Positions 1 to 10,224 of a stretch of DNA of 64,000 nucleotides are shown piece after piece. The translations under genes were made by a program, and so were the position numbers. The notes beneath the pieces were generated by a model. The model had not been told where the DNA came from. It was given only the letters and a program-made list of their open reading frames with translations, and did not search any database. The stretch covers positions 1 through 64,000 of the forward strand of contig JAKOGH010000783.1 of assembly GCA_024811115.1 (NCBI GenBank). The letters run 5' to 3'. Numbering within the stretch: the first letter of the stretch is position 1; each line of letters starts with the position of its first letter. The DNA is from Terana coerulea (taxonomy: Eukaryota; Basidiomycota; Agaricomycetes; Polyporales; Phanerochaetaceae).

Positions 1-26
1 TAGAAACCGTAGCAGAGTTGCCTGAC

Positions 27-223
27 CTTTGCGATGGTGGCAAGCTTCAGCTGAATGGTCGTCGTGCTGCTGAGGAAATCACGGTTCTTAAAACGGTTCT
101 GCTCGTCAGGGGATGCGGGCGGGTAGGCGGCGTCATGCCATAGTACGTGCACACTGCATGAGATAGCAGTAGAGGTATCTTGAGCAGAGGAGTTGTGAGA
201 GTGGGGGTGGCGAACGGTGACAT
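27..223 (-). CDS. Isoprenylcysteine O-methyltransferase-like gene, first exon only
   Basis: This is the 5' exon of a gene whose remainder lies left of the window. The start codon is at 223 and the exon ends in AAG at 27, followed on the minus strand by a GTCAGG donor. The peptide begins MSPFATPTLTTPLLKIP and continues LLLSHAVCTYYGMTPP, a hydrophobic N-terminus matching the first exon of the complete gene at 6544-7350 almost codon for codon. The family carries out carboxyl methylation of prenylated C-terminal cysteines in the ER membrane. The frame breaks by one base right after YYGMTPP and then resumes as DEQNRFKNRDFLSS. The sister gene breaks at the same place, and both exons are exactly 197 nt. 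Assignment rests on that sister gene, because the catalytic half is outside the window. Confidence 0.6.
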
Positions 224-2800
224 GTTTGTGTCAATAACGGCTGCCCACAGTATGCAAAGACGTTATATAGTGTCTAAGACGTGGTGTTATATTTTTATAC
301 CTTGCGAGGAGATTTATTCATAACTTCCGTCGCAACTCTTTCGGAACAGAATACTGTCATTAAGGCTTGTCGGGCAGCAGTTCCTCAGACCGAGCCCGAT
401 CGGGCAACGGTAGGTTCTGAAAGATACAAGAGTCTTCTGTCCTATGGCCGCAAGTCAATGTCTGATTAGAAGTGGTAAGAACATCAAATAGTCTGAGGTA
501 GCGGATACTTATCCATGACAGTAACTTGATAGCGGGAGGTTTTGTCTTCCTTAGGGATCCCGTAAGGCACGATGGTTATTTACAGCATAGTCGGTTCCCA
601 TACAACCCATGAAGCTGCCAAGTACTATCTTGATGTCGCTGCGCCGAGAACTCCATCACGGCAGGAAGTAAGCGTGTGTGTCATAGGGTTCCCTACAGCT
701 GACATCGCCATACTGTCGACACTGGCGACACTTGCAGATAGCTTTTCATGATACTTGAGAATTTTCCCTATACCGGCCTTGAGTTCTGTACAAGCAGCCA
801 CGGGCTGAGAGTGAGAAGAAGACATTGGAAGTTGGAACTGTGCATCGAGATGAAGTGTACTACTGACCTGATCAATATTTCTTGCTATGAAATCGGATCG
901 CAGAATAGAGTGCCCTTTGGCCTGTAGATAGAAATTTCGATAGCGTGGAATGGGTTAAAACAGATGACACCGAGAGACACTGGCACTGGCAAGAGCTGAA
1001 CGTCAAATGTTGAGATTTGAGAATCGGCGAGACGGCCGTCAGGCGCAGTTAGCGGTTAGCCGGCAACAGCCGGGAAGTCCGCGCCGGCCCGGGAAGCCTT
1101 TGGCTTCAATTTGGTAAGGCCCCAAGCGGTGACCGGTGACCGGTGACCACTGACCCAAAGACTCGGACTCAATGTGCAGATAGTAAGCCTTATCCCTTGG
1201 CTACGCAACGTTGATATCCGTTCCGGGGGCGAACAAGAGGCTCATGCTAAAAAGCCAGCCAGGAGAGCCTTTGTGCGACAACTTGGCCGTGAGAGTTGAT
1301 GAACCAACACCGGGCCTGCCAACTTAGTACTCAGACGTATTCTGGCTCAATCAAATGCTCCTTATATGACAACTCTGTGGTGGTCGACCGTCCAACATGT
1401 TTCCCGACCAAGGCTGAATTTGGAAAGTCGTCCGGATTGGGAGGACCAAACTGGTCTTTAAACATCTCTGTGGCATTCGTCGACACATCCCCGTTAGCCA
1501 TGCAGGTATCTTCGTCTCCTGTCGCAGCACATGATCACTCTCTCGCTGCCAAGGCATGCAAGTGGTGCTCTCATTCTGATGCGCCAGCTGTGATCGACAT
1601 GAGGCTATCAACCACTCGCCTCCGAGTTTGCAGGCGGGTTTCCAGCCTCAAGCGCTAGTTTTGGAAACATGGCTTGTTTGGGCCAAATTGTGCGTCAAAG
1701 CCTTCCGATTGTATTGTAGTATGTTTGGCACACATTGAACACGGTCGGACGAGGCTGACCCTCTCGCAGGTATAAATACAGGGTTGAGTCTGCCCAGTTA
1801 GGCCAATACCCTTGACTGCTTGTGTCCACCTCTCCTCTCTGTTGCAGACGGACACGCATACGTAGTACTATTTTTCATTTTCTTACATTCGTTAGCACAG
1901 ATACATGGCCTGGTAGCAGCCCCAGAGCCTCTAGACTTCATTCTGATGATCCCGGCGCTTAGCGCCCAAATGCGGCTCAATTCTTCTCACATTCTCGGAC
2001 ACTTAGCACTCTGAATCTCTCTAGCCTTGTCCCTCATTTCGACCTCTTGGTCATTGGGGACAAGGTATGTATTCGATACACTGTACATAGTAGCAATACT
2101 AACTTAGTTATTTGGGGACAAGTATTGGCCTTTGCCTGCCTATTCTGTAAGGTCTACTTGGAGTTGGCCTTAGTTGCCCTCCTTGTATGCGTTTTATCAT
2201 CTATTAGACAATATTTACAGCTGGCACCTATGAAAAGTTAGACTTGAGTTGGAGCATCAGCCTACAGAGGCACCGCGACCTGCTCCCAACCTGCTCTACC
2301 CAGTTCACCGTCTCACAGCCAATCACAAGGGCGTGCGCTGGCCCGTTCCCCGTCCTATCAGTAAGAGTTAGAGTGCAGGTCTATCCTAACTTTTTGGAGA
2401 CGCTTGCTGTAAATATTGTCTATTCACCATCCACTCCGATCCGCTTATTTTGGTTACGCGTCAAGCCTGCCTCTCGCGATACTCTCCTGGCTTCTCTCTC
2501 AACATTACCACCACCATCCTGCTCAATGCCTGCAGCAGTAATAACAATGAAGATCTGTCACAATTTCCCTCAGCGCTAGTCCACAGCGCTTAGAGTGTAA
2601 CATCAAGTCACAGGACATGTCACCAAGTTGTCACACAGTGTTACAAGATGCTAGATCAGTTTGCCATATGCTTGTCGCATGGACATCAGGGATATGCCTT
2701 ATACAGCCGTAGGATCCAGGACTCAGATTGTAGAAGTGCAGCGCATACAGCAGCGTACACTCCTACCGAGGCCTAGAGGAAGCTAGGATGGTTACTCACC
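224..2800. other. Gene-poor region
   Basis: I see no gene here. Open frames are short (at most about 120 codons), overlap on both strands and show no recognisable family, signal peptide or intron structure. A TATA-like tataaat near 1769 followed by a pyrimidine-rich tract and a gcag acceptor near 1847 looks promoter-like, but no convincing coding exon follows it. Confidence 0.5.
1127..1147. repeat. Three tandem copies of cggtgac
   Basis: The heptamer cggtgac occurs three times head to tail without mismatch, followed by a partial variant (cactgacc). It lies in gene-free DNA. A short minisatellite; no function is implied. Confidence 0.7.
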
Positions 2801-3091
2801 TGTAGGTTGGTAGATACACACATTAGTGGGTTGAGAGTTGTAAGAGTCTTATTGGAGTATGATGCAGAGGGCTGCCTTATATACAATACAGGGTGGCTGT
2901 ACTACAAACAGACACAAATAGGTACTAGGACAATAGACAATAGGCATCATCATGGTGGAACCTGGTAGAACAATAGAGAAGATATGAGCAGAGCACTTAC
3001 GACGTCTATCCGACTCAACACAGGTCTGGAACTGTTCTGGACTATGACCTTAGTATGATGTCAGTATGACATCATGGACTGGTAGTGTACA
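2801..3091 (-). mobile_element. LTR-like / promoter-like module, leftward
   Basis: Read on the minus strand this segment starts TGTACAC and ends with CA, the dinucleotides that border retrotransposon LTRs. It carries TATATAAGG about 85 nt before its end and a CT/CA-rich leader. Immediately after the terminal CA comes GGTGAGTA, a perfect 5' splice donor. A similar module lies in the opposite orientation at 3118-3390. No reverse transcriptase, primer-binding site or second LTR copy is visible, and I could not find a target duplication. It is therefore either a solo or truncated LTR, or the promoter plus first untranslated exon of an unrecognised gene. Confidence 0.35.
3056..3074. repeat. 19-bp perfect palindrome
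   Basis: TGATGTCA, a three-base spacer, then TGACATCA: eight-base arms that are exact reverse complements. TGACATCA resembles a bZIP (CRE/AP-1 type) binding site. It lies between the two divergent TATA-containing modules, near the distal end of the leftward one. Confidence 0.7.
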
Positions 3092-3117
3092 GTAGCTCGA
3101 TTAGGACATCTAAATAG

Positions 3118-3390
3118 TGTTGATGTTAGCATGATAGCTAGGTCAGATCTGATAAGGGAGTTAGAGTGGTGGTATGCTCTAGAGCCTTAGTCAGACGTCA
3201 CCTGACTGTATCAGTCAGCATATGGTATTGAAGGTCTTAAATAGTGTCTGGGGTCCCTCTACACATGTATATAAGGAGGCTGGTCTGTGAGCTAAACCCT
3301 CAGACTCAACAACATCGTTGATTCATATCCACTCTACTAGCTCTACTCAAGTCCCTCTGCTTTCCCCACTTCTTTCAAGTCATCCCAGCA
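3118..3390 (+). mobile_element. LTR-like / promoter-like module, rightward
   Basis: The segment begins TGTTGATG and ends CCCAGCA, that is TG...CA borders, with tatataagg at about 3270 and a CT-rich leader of about 115 nt. As in the leftward module, the terminal CA is followed directly by ggtgagta. The shared layout (TATATAAGG, pyrimidine leader, CAG then GTGAGTA) suggests related elements or a shared regulatory design. No coding domain of a retroelement was found downstream apart from a 38-codon frame, so the LTR reading is tentative. Confidence 0.35.
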
Positions 3391-3953
3391 GGTGAGTATT
3401 ATAGTTTTGTGATAAGATCACAACCAGGACTTTGATAATTACACCAACGACCACAATAAGCATGGCAAGCACAACCACAGCAACAGCAACAGCAACATGC
3501 ATAGCTCCACTGTCAATGTTACCCTGCCCCCTAAGCGATAGGCCCATCAACGGTGCCACTTCCGACCTCACAGCATAGCCGCCCTGTGCTATGGGAAGTG
3601 GTTGCAGATGAGTTTTTCTTTGCCATAGTTGCTTGTGGGTGTGGATTTGTCTGTCGTGGCAGACCAACTATCTATTGTGTCAGTGGGTCCTTGGTCACCT
3701 TGAGGTGCCAGTGGCTGGCCTCTGTCTATCCTCAACGTCCTTTTGGCTTCAGCTATTCTGACCATCCAGTATCTTAAGGTCTACGCACTGGCCATTATGC
3801 CAATATCATAACACTCATTTATCCAGACCAGATGCTGGGCCTCAAGGTTTTTGGTGACAACAGAGCCATGCCCTATAGAAGACTTGAGCTCAGTTGTGGC
3901 ACTTCAGCGCCTGCCCTGATGTACTCCCAGTTCAAGAGTGTGTCTGATAAGGC
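3391..3953 (+). other. Leader and short open frame, unrecognised
   Basis: Downstream of the rightward module an ATG at 3462 opens a 38-codon frame ending at 3578. It begins MASTTTATATATC from an ACAGCA microsatellite (about 3477-3497) and runs on to PLSDRPINGATSDLTA. That composition faintly recalls the start of Ty1-copia gag proteins, but the frame is too short to be sure. The rest of the stretch has no convincing coding content. Possibly a decayed element into which the MITE at 3954 inserted. Confidence 0.3.
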
Positions 3954-4622
3954 TAGTGTGGCCGCGGTCAGGTTCGAACCGTGGTTCGAACCTTGAACCA
4001 CAGAACTGAACCAACGGTTTGCTCCAGGTCAAGTTCAGTTTGTGAACCTATAGACCCAGTTTGGTTCTGGGTTCAACAAATACGTGAGCTCGCTGAACTA
4101 CGTCCAAACCAAACTGAACCTTGAACCAAGAACTAGAAGGTAGCTCTGTGGCTACGAGAAATGGTGAAAGAAGTGCAAAGAAAGTGTGAAAACATGTGCA
4201 AGCATGCTTGTTTAAACATAGTTGCCTTATTTGGGCTGCCGTATTGTGCCAAAACGGGCGCTTAAACGTTCATCGCAAGTGCGCCCACTATTCGTATCAC
4301 CACTCTCATCTGCAAGGGTGAGTATTGACTTATAAAGTGAGTAAACATCTATTCTAAATGTATGTGCACACTTAGGGTACAAGGAAGGACATATATCACA
4401 GTGCATGGTTTATGTACAGCTCAGCAAGGAACATTTGTGGTGACTTACCAGTTCCTCAGTTCGAACCAGTTCATGAACCTAAACCTAACTGCATGAACCA
4501 GTTTATGAAAAGTAATGGTCCCGTTCGGTTTTTAGTTCAGGTTCACTACTTACTGCTTGGTTCAGTTCGAGTTCTGTTGAAACAGGTCAAAAACCGGACC
4601 AAACCAGACTGTGGCCACACTA
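3954..4622. mobile_element. hAT-type MITE (GAACC-rich), 669 bp
   Basis: The ends are inverted: TAGTGTGGCC at the left and GGCCACACTA at the right, fitting the YARNG-type hAT terminus. The flanking octamers gataaggc (3946-3953) and gatgaggc (4623-4630) match at 7 of 8 positions, the expected 8-bp hAT target duplication. Subterminal regions on both sides are crowded with GAACC/GGTTC motifs in both orientations, typical of transposase-binding repeats. No transposase frame is present, so the element is non-autonomous. Confidence 0.8.
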
Positions 4623-5739
4623 GATGAGGCTGATGCAGAAAGTGTTGCCACTGACGTTACAGCACCCTGTGTTGCCCAGAGACTTGCTTTGAGACGTGCG
4701 GGAACGGCAAGGTCAGTGCTCAACCCTTGGGGCTCTTTCCCAACTACAAGCATTCCTCAGTTCAAGTGCGTGTCTATTGTCCTGGGGCCAACTTAGTAGG
4801 CGTAGCCACTAGTGATAGGCAGGGGTTTGCAAACCCTCGGAGGGTTAAGGGTAAGGGTACAGAGAGTAAGGGTAAGGGTTGGGAAAAGTTAACCCTTGTC
4901 TGGCAGGGGTCTGCATTCAAATAGCAGACATGTTGCTGGATAGAGCTGCAAGTATTATAAGTGCTTTCTATATCAATGCAAGCTACTCAAATAGAAGGCT
5001 GACATTATAAGTAAATGAAAAAAGCACTCACAGCACCATTTTCTGCCCCTTTGGCAAGGGTTTGAAGGGTAGCCCTAACCCTTACCCTACATAAGGGTAA
5101 GGGTTTTGAAGGGTAAAGGTAAGGGTTAGCCTTTAAGCATGGAGGGTTTACCCTTGCCAATCACTAGTAGCCACCGTTATTGCGGCGTTCTTGCCTTCGT
5201 CAACCTCGAGACCTACCTCGGATCTTTGTGGTGACGCCATTAAGCCTGGCTTACGGATTCCTGCATTCCATCTCAATGGATTCTTGGTCCAAGCATGTGT
5301 CTGTTGCCATGCTAGAGCCAACATAGCAAGTGCATCCATCGCTGCAGCTGCTAAGCTCCCTTGCCATTGCCATCAGAGACTTGCCTCAAACCTCTTGGTG
5401 GCTGATGCTTGCAGCCCAGCTGTGCACCAAGTACCATACTCGACACACAGACTGAGCCACCACCACTACAGCCTCCATTCCAGACTATGTTTGCAGGTCT
5501 GGAATTGAGGCTAGTATACAGTTCGAGCTCCAGGACCCTTGCGGCAGAGTTTCCGGGACTCTACTGCATGAGAAGCCCTCTGGAGTTTCATCTGCTCATT
5601 TCTAAGAGAGCAAGTATCTTATGGATACTTGTCCTGGTGCAAACCTTTCCGTGGTTCTCAGGATAAGTACCGCTATGAGCTGTTCCTCGTGAACTCAAGT
5701 GAAAAACAAATATGCACCTTAAATCAGCCACAAAACTAC
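4623..5739. other. DNA between MITEs, unrecognised
   Basis: Excluding the MITE at 4810-5166, this stretch has short plus-strand frames but no identifiable family. Removing the MITEs would rejoin flanking DNA at duplicated octamers, so the MITEs landed in pre-existing sequence that may itself be a decayed gene or element. Confidence 0.4.
4810..5166. mobile_element. hAT-type MITE with telomere-like GGGTAA arrays, 357 bp
   Basis: The ends are TAGTGATAGGCAGGGGT at the left and, as reverse complement, TAGTGATTGGCAAGGGT at the right. The element is bounded by a perfect 8-bp duplication, gtagccac, at 4802-4809 and 5167-5174. Subterminal DNA on both sides consists of degenerate aagggtaaggg / cccttaccc blocks, including agggttaaggg, close to the fungal telomere repeat TTAGGG. 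There is no coding capacity. It differs in its subterminal repeat from the GAACC-type MITEs on either side but shares terminus type and duplication length. Confidence 0.85.
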
Positions 5740-6323
5740 TAGTGTTGCCGAAGTTCAGTTTGGTTTGGTTCAGGCCCATTTTTGTCCGAACCAAAACTAG
5801 AACCAAGTGTTTAGCAGCCAAACTAGAACCAAACTGAACCAAACCAGCATGAACTGGCCCGAACCACTGAACTATGCACACACCAGCCCCACCCTGCCAA
5901 ATTGGTATAATTGCAATGGTAGATCATAATAGAGCTATATATTGGCATTTAAAAGGGTTTGTATAGTGAAAAAGCTTTATATTATGATGTTTTGAACCTC
6001 AGTGTCTGATAGAGGCTGCCAGTTACCATTTATGGCAGCTATTGATGGCATCATGTATACACCAAAACATAAGCAGAGTGACATTTGGTGCTTAGTTTAC
6101 AAGCACAACAGTGAAAAATAGTTTAGACATGCTACAGTAAGTAAGTTCATGTACTTTTCTCTATGAATCCCAGTACAAATACACTACATAACATGTACAT
6201 GGTTCATGGTTCAAACCAGTTTGAACTTAGTTCGAAGTGACAGCAATGCTCCAAACCAAGAACCAAACCAAGTTACCTAGAGGCCGAACCAGAACCGAAC
6301 CAAACTGAACTTCAGCAACACTA
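5740..6323. mobile_element. hAT-type MITE (GAACC-rich), 584 bp
   Basis: The left end TAGTGTTGCCGAAGTTCAG and the reverse complement of the right end, TAGTGTTGCTGAAGTTCAG, agree at all but one position. Flanking octamers aaaactac (5732-5739) and aaaaccac (6324-6331) match at 7 of 8 bases. The subterminal DNA is filled with GAACC and AAACTGAACC motifs, as in the element at 3954-4622, so the two belong to one family. The AT-rich core has no open frame of note. Confidence 0.85.
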
Positions 6324-6543
6324 AAAACCACTACTCATGTATACATACAACAGCTACATAGCCCCATCAAATAGTCAGTTTGCAAAGAGTCTGATGTCAC
6401 AGTACTTGAGCTGTAAAATGAAGTCAATGCATGTACTGTACTAGTATCCATGATTGAAGGAGCAAGGAGGTGAAGCATGAAAAATTGATCTACTACCCCT
6501 CGAGGTTCTGATGCCAGCACAGGACTGCCGATGTTCAAGCTGA

Positions 6544-7350
6544 TTAGTAAACGAAGGGCAAAAATTGGTAAGGGGTCCTCCTTGCCCAACAATCCCAGTC
6601 TACTCCAAACTGTGCACGAAGCACTGCATCCTCTTTGTCCATTCTCCGCAGAAGTGCAACCATGACATACGCCACATACGCCATCACAGTGGACGCAGCC
6701 AGCCGCCCCGGAAGCCAACCCCAAATCCCACTCTCCACCAAGTATGATCCTCGGCTGAACAGCAGGAGGCTGTTGCCGATGGTGATGAGCGCCCAGCCAG
6801 TATAGCCAGGATGTCGCACCAGAGCGTAGGGTCCGTCGGTGACAAGTGTGTGGTCGCTTTGGAGGGACACTTGCCATGTGAAGTGACGTCCGAGGGTGCG
6901 ATGAGACCAGACGCGCATGAGGCCGCCCGCCGTAGCGAGTAGACAACCTGCTAAAGACGTAGACGTAAGGCGCAATGTGCGGCCCGATGTGAGGGGCGGG
7001 AGGTGGGCGAGGGCGTTTCCTCCAGCCAGATCTGGGAATTCTTGGGCGACGATAGATACGGCCTCGGTGACAGCAACACTGCACAGCACCATCTACCAGC
7101 GTGACCTAGTCAGGAGGCATGCAGGTCTACAGCGTGCGGCGAGATGCTCTCACCTTGGCGAGCGTGATGAGCCTTACCTGCAAGGGCATGGTGCGGCTGA
7201 GATAGTCCTGCTTCATAAACTGAGCCTGTTCAGTAGAAGGGGAGGTGGCGTTGGGGGAGTCATGCCATAGTAGGAGCACGCAGCATGAGACAGCAATAGT
7301 GGTATTTTCAACAGTGGTGTCGTTAAGATGGGAGTAACGAACAGAGGCAT
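6544..7350 (-). CDS. Isoprenylcysteine O-methyltransferase-like membrane protein
   Basis: Exon 1 runs 7350-7154 and exon 2 runs 7092-6544, with an intron at 7153-7093 (GTGAGA donor, TAG acceptor). Exon 2 carries the ICMT/Ste14 C-terminal signature: GRHFTW, then DGPYALVRHPGYTGW, hydrophobic segments, and RMDKEDAVLRAQFG with WARRTPYQFLPFVY at the end. Known members methylate the prenylated C-terminal cysteine of Ras-like proteins and mating pheromones at the ER, using S-adenosylmethionine. Exon 1 encodes MPLFVTPILTTPLLKIP..YYGMTPP. The frame then breaks by one base before STEQAQFMKQDYLSRT. The break lies at a C5 run (plus-strand ggggg near 7254), and one extra C would restore the expected reading. 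The partial paralogue at 27-223 breaks at the same codon. Expression may need a frameshift, or the sequence may carry an error. Confidence 0.75.
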
Positions 7351-8161
7351 GCTGCGTTCGCTTGCGTGAGGTTCCCAGACCACCTCAGAGCGACGCCCTA
7401 CATATATGCGCTGCGGACCATGAAATAAGCTATCCTAAGACCGTTGATACGACATTGTGGGAAGGAACTCACGCGAAGCCCACTGTCGTTGGAGCTCTAG
7501 ATATACGCAAAATACGTGTAACCATATCCCCTTCCATGATATTACCGTCCGGCCAGGTGCGATGGCGGGCTTTGACGCCTATTCTTGACCGCTCAACAGG
7601 AGGCTGAGAAGTAGCCTACTGCGAACAGAGTCTTGCCCGACACCGTACGCTAGGGGGCCTTCTGAGCTCCGCAATCCCTATCCGGCACAGTGCGCTTACT
7701 CCAGGCTTCTTCACTTATTTATATGTCTTCAGAGTCTCACGGAACCAGCGCGCCGCAGACAAGCTCCGATCCTACGGCACCTCGTGAGTGGCACGGCAAG
7801 AGCGAAGGCTTCTGGAACAGACGTTGCCGCTTATCTCATACTTCACGCGTTCTGGTAAGTCAAGCACCTGGTTCACACGATGGTTGAGTAAACTGCTGTT
7901 GATATTATAGGGTCGACAGACGAGTAACAAACTGTCCCTCTCGGCATGATTCACGTCGGACCGCCGGCTGAATACGGGGGCTGTTGACACCTATTTGTTC
8001 GATGGCTTTGTGGCGCAGATTTCAAGGTTGTGAGCGGCTGCAGATAGGGAGTAACACGAAGGCTTATCGGTTCAAGATCTGCATATGCACAAATACTGTC
8101 AGCAAGCTATTATACAAGAGGAGGGTCGGGTCCTTAGGTGTCATCAACGCCTACATTCAGG
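7351..8161. other. Intergenic, possible tiny gene
   Basis: No family is recognisable. A candidate short plus-strand frame begins with ATG at about 7723 (MSSESHGTSAPQTSSDPTAP). It could be spliced through a gtaagt donor near 7856 and an atag acceptor near 7911 to end within a dozen codons, giving about 56 residues. It is preceded by ttatttata. With no homologue and no conserved motif I do not call it a gene. Confidence 0.3.
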
Positions 8162-10224
8162 CTAATGCTTACTCGGCGGAATTCTCGGGGGATACTCCGG
8201 ATACACATGTTCAAGGGTCACCGCAACTTGCTTCAGAAGAGTCTCCTTTGTCCAGCCCTCGGGCTGCCCCCACTGTTTCTCAAATGCCTCGTATTTGTCG
8301 GGGAAGCTGGAGGCCATGATTTGGAGAACAGCTCTGTGAGTAGCCTCAAGCGCCCCAACAACCCATCTGCAGGCGCAAGTCAGTGCAGGGCGACAGGCGT
8401 ACGACGACTATCACTCACGCATGGTGAACGCTGATGACTTCCCCCGCAAAATGCAAACGGCCCTCGGCGGCCGGCGAGGTCAAATGCGTGTACAAGTTGG
8501 AAAAATTCCCAGGGGCAAAGGAGGCAAAGGCACCTGATCGCAACGGCGGTCAGCGATATGGTCCGGATCAAGGAAAATCGACGTACCCATCGTATGCGGA
8601 TCGTTGCCCCAGCTGTAGGGGTACATGGCGAGAAAAGACTTTCGCAGGTAGTCTTCACCTTGAGCGTTGAAGCCGTGGACAGCGACGAGGTCCCTGATGA
8701 TCAAATCCTGCAGGAGCGGCGATGAAGTCGGGTCCGTGAGCGACGAGAACGCCAAGGCGTCCGCGCTCCAGGTGTAGCTGGCAATGAGCACCGTGGACGG
8801 CGTCGAGGTGTTCAGCCCGTACGAGGGGTAAACGATGGTGCGCGACATGTTGTCGGTGAAGGACTGTCCGCCCTGGACCGCTCCAAATGCTCCGTAGCGC
8901 TTCATCAAAGCATCGTCTGTCCACCAAGCGGTTGTAAATTTCACACCGACCTTGCAGGACGGGCCGTAGCGCAGGGCGCGGAGAGCGGCCTTCTGCTTGT
9001 AGTCGAGGCCTGCGCGAGTGAGGTCCATGGTGCGCAAGCAGGGTAGAGTTGTGGTCGTGATGACATGTTCATATGAGAGGGTGCCGCCATTAGCGAGGGC
9101 GACCTGAACGGTACCGTTGGAGGGCACATGCGCAATTCCAGTGACTCGTGTGTTCATCAACGGAGCTCGGTAAGGACCAGAGGAGTTCTTCATATACGAG
9201 GCCATGGTGTCGCTAAGAACGCTGGATCCTCCACTGCGAAGAGTCATTAGCCACCCAGTAGCGTGACACAAGAGAAGAAACTAACTCGATACAGAACCAA
9301 TCGAATGGCTTGCCGTCATAGCCGAACGCTAGAGAACCCATGACTTTCTCGCTGAGTGCATTGTCGTAGGCATTGGTGGAGGTGTCAAACGTCTCACACC
9401 AATTCACCACGTTGATCGGATAAGGCATCAATCCGAGGGGGTCCAACTGAGGGCGGTTGTCGGAGCGGTTGGCACTCATGTAGGCTTTCGTGGAATATTG
9501 GTCGTAAGACATCATTAGCTTCCAGCCGTCGTCTCCGCCGGTCTGAGCGTCCTTGATCAGTGCGTCTGCGAAAGGCTTGACGACATTCGAAACATTCGTG
9601 GGCCAACCCAAGTTGCCCCACGGCTGTGCCGGCACGTCAATATCACGGATGCCGAAATTCCTTGGGAATATTGTTTCCGCTGTAGTCTGCTTCAAGATAG
9701 AGTTGTAGAAGAGGGTAGTGTTGCCTCTGGGATCCTTGTAATAATATGGAACCAATTTCGGGACTAGTTTGATCATGTCGAAGAGGTTGAAGACTGGGTC
9801 CATGATGGGTGTCCTGGGGAAGCGCATCGCACCGACGTCCTGATCCAGTCCAGTGCCATGTTAGCCTCTTTCCGCAACAACAGTACTATGAGAGAGAACA
9901 TCTTACATAGTAGTCATGCTGAGCGTTGGAAAAGTGATGCGTATAGAGGCGGCCACCGAGGCGGTCAGAGGCCTCCAGAATTTCATATTGTATACCATAG
10001 TACTGAAGCATCATGGCGGCATACAGACCCCCAACCCCTCCACCTATGATGCCGACCCTGGCATTCTCCGTGACAGGGACAGGTACTGCGTTGGAACGGC
10101 CGAGGTACTTCTGAGCGTCGAAGGAATGGACCGGTAGGATCTTGCGATGGTGCTCCTTGATGATGTTCTGCGCGAAGACATTTGCAGGATCGCGGGGCGA
10201 ATGTGCGGAAGAGTGGCTCGACAT
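8162..10224 (-). CDS. L-amino-acid oxidase-type flavin amine oxidase
   Basis: Five exons (10224-9907, 9839-9286, 9233-8587, 8533-8419, 8366-8162) join in consistent phase to 612 codons plus stop. Near residue 58 lies the FAD dinucleotide-binding loop GIIGGGVGGLYAAMML, followed by EILEASDRLGGRLYTH and, across intron 1, YYDVGAMRFP, typical of fungal L-amino-acid oxidases. The C-terminus has the second FAD-contact block GRLHFAGEVISVHHAWVVG. The family oxidatively deaminates L-amino acids to keto acids, ammonia and hydrogen peroxide; in white-rot fungi the peroxide can feed extracellular peroxidases, although this one shows no clear signal peptide. All introns are 50-70 nt with GTNNGT or similar donors. 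The reading frame is intact. It is divergent from the quinone oxidoreductase at 11064. Confidence 0.85.

Noticed and set aside
1296..1658. 120-codon plus-strand frame
   Set aside because: Opposed by an 86-codon minus frame over the same DNA and without recognisable content; treated as chance.
3960..4140. ggttcgaacc motifs resembling tRNA box B
   Set aside because: They recur many times in both orientations as subterminal repeats of hAT MITEs; no acceptor stem or anticodon arm accompanies them.
6335..7084. 249-codon minus-strand frame beginning MQCCCHRGR
   Set aside because: Overlaps the ICMT-like exon 2 in another frame; it lacks family motifs while the competing frame has RHPGYTGW and the C-terminal signature.
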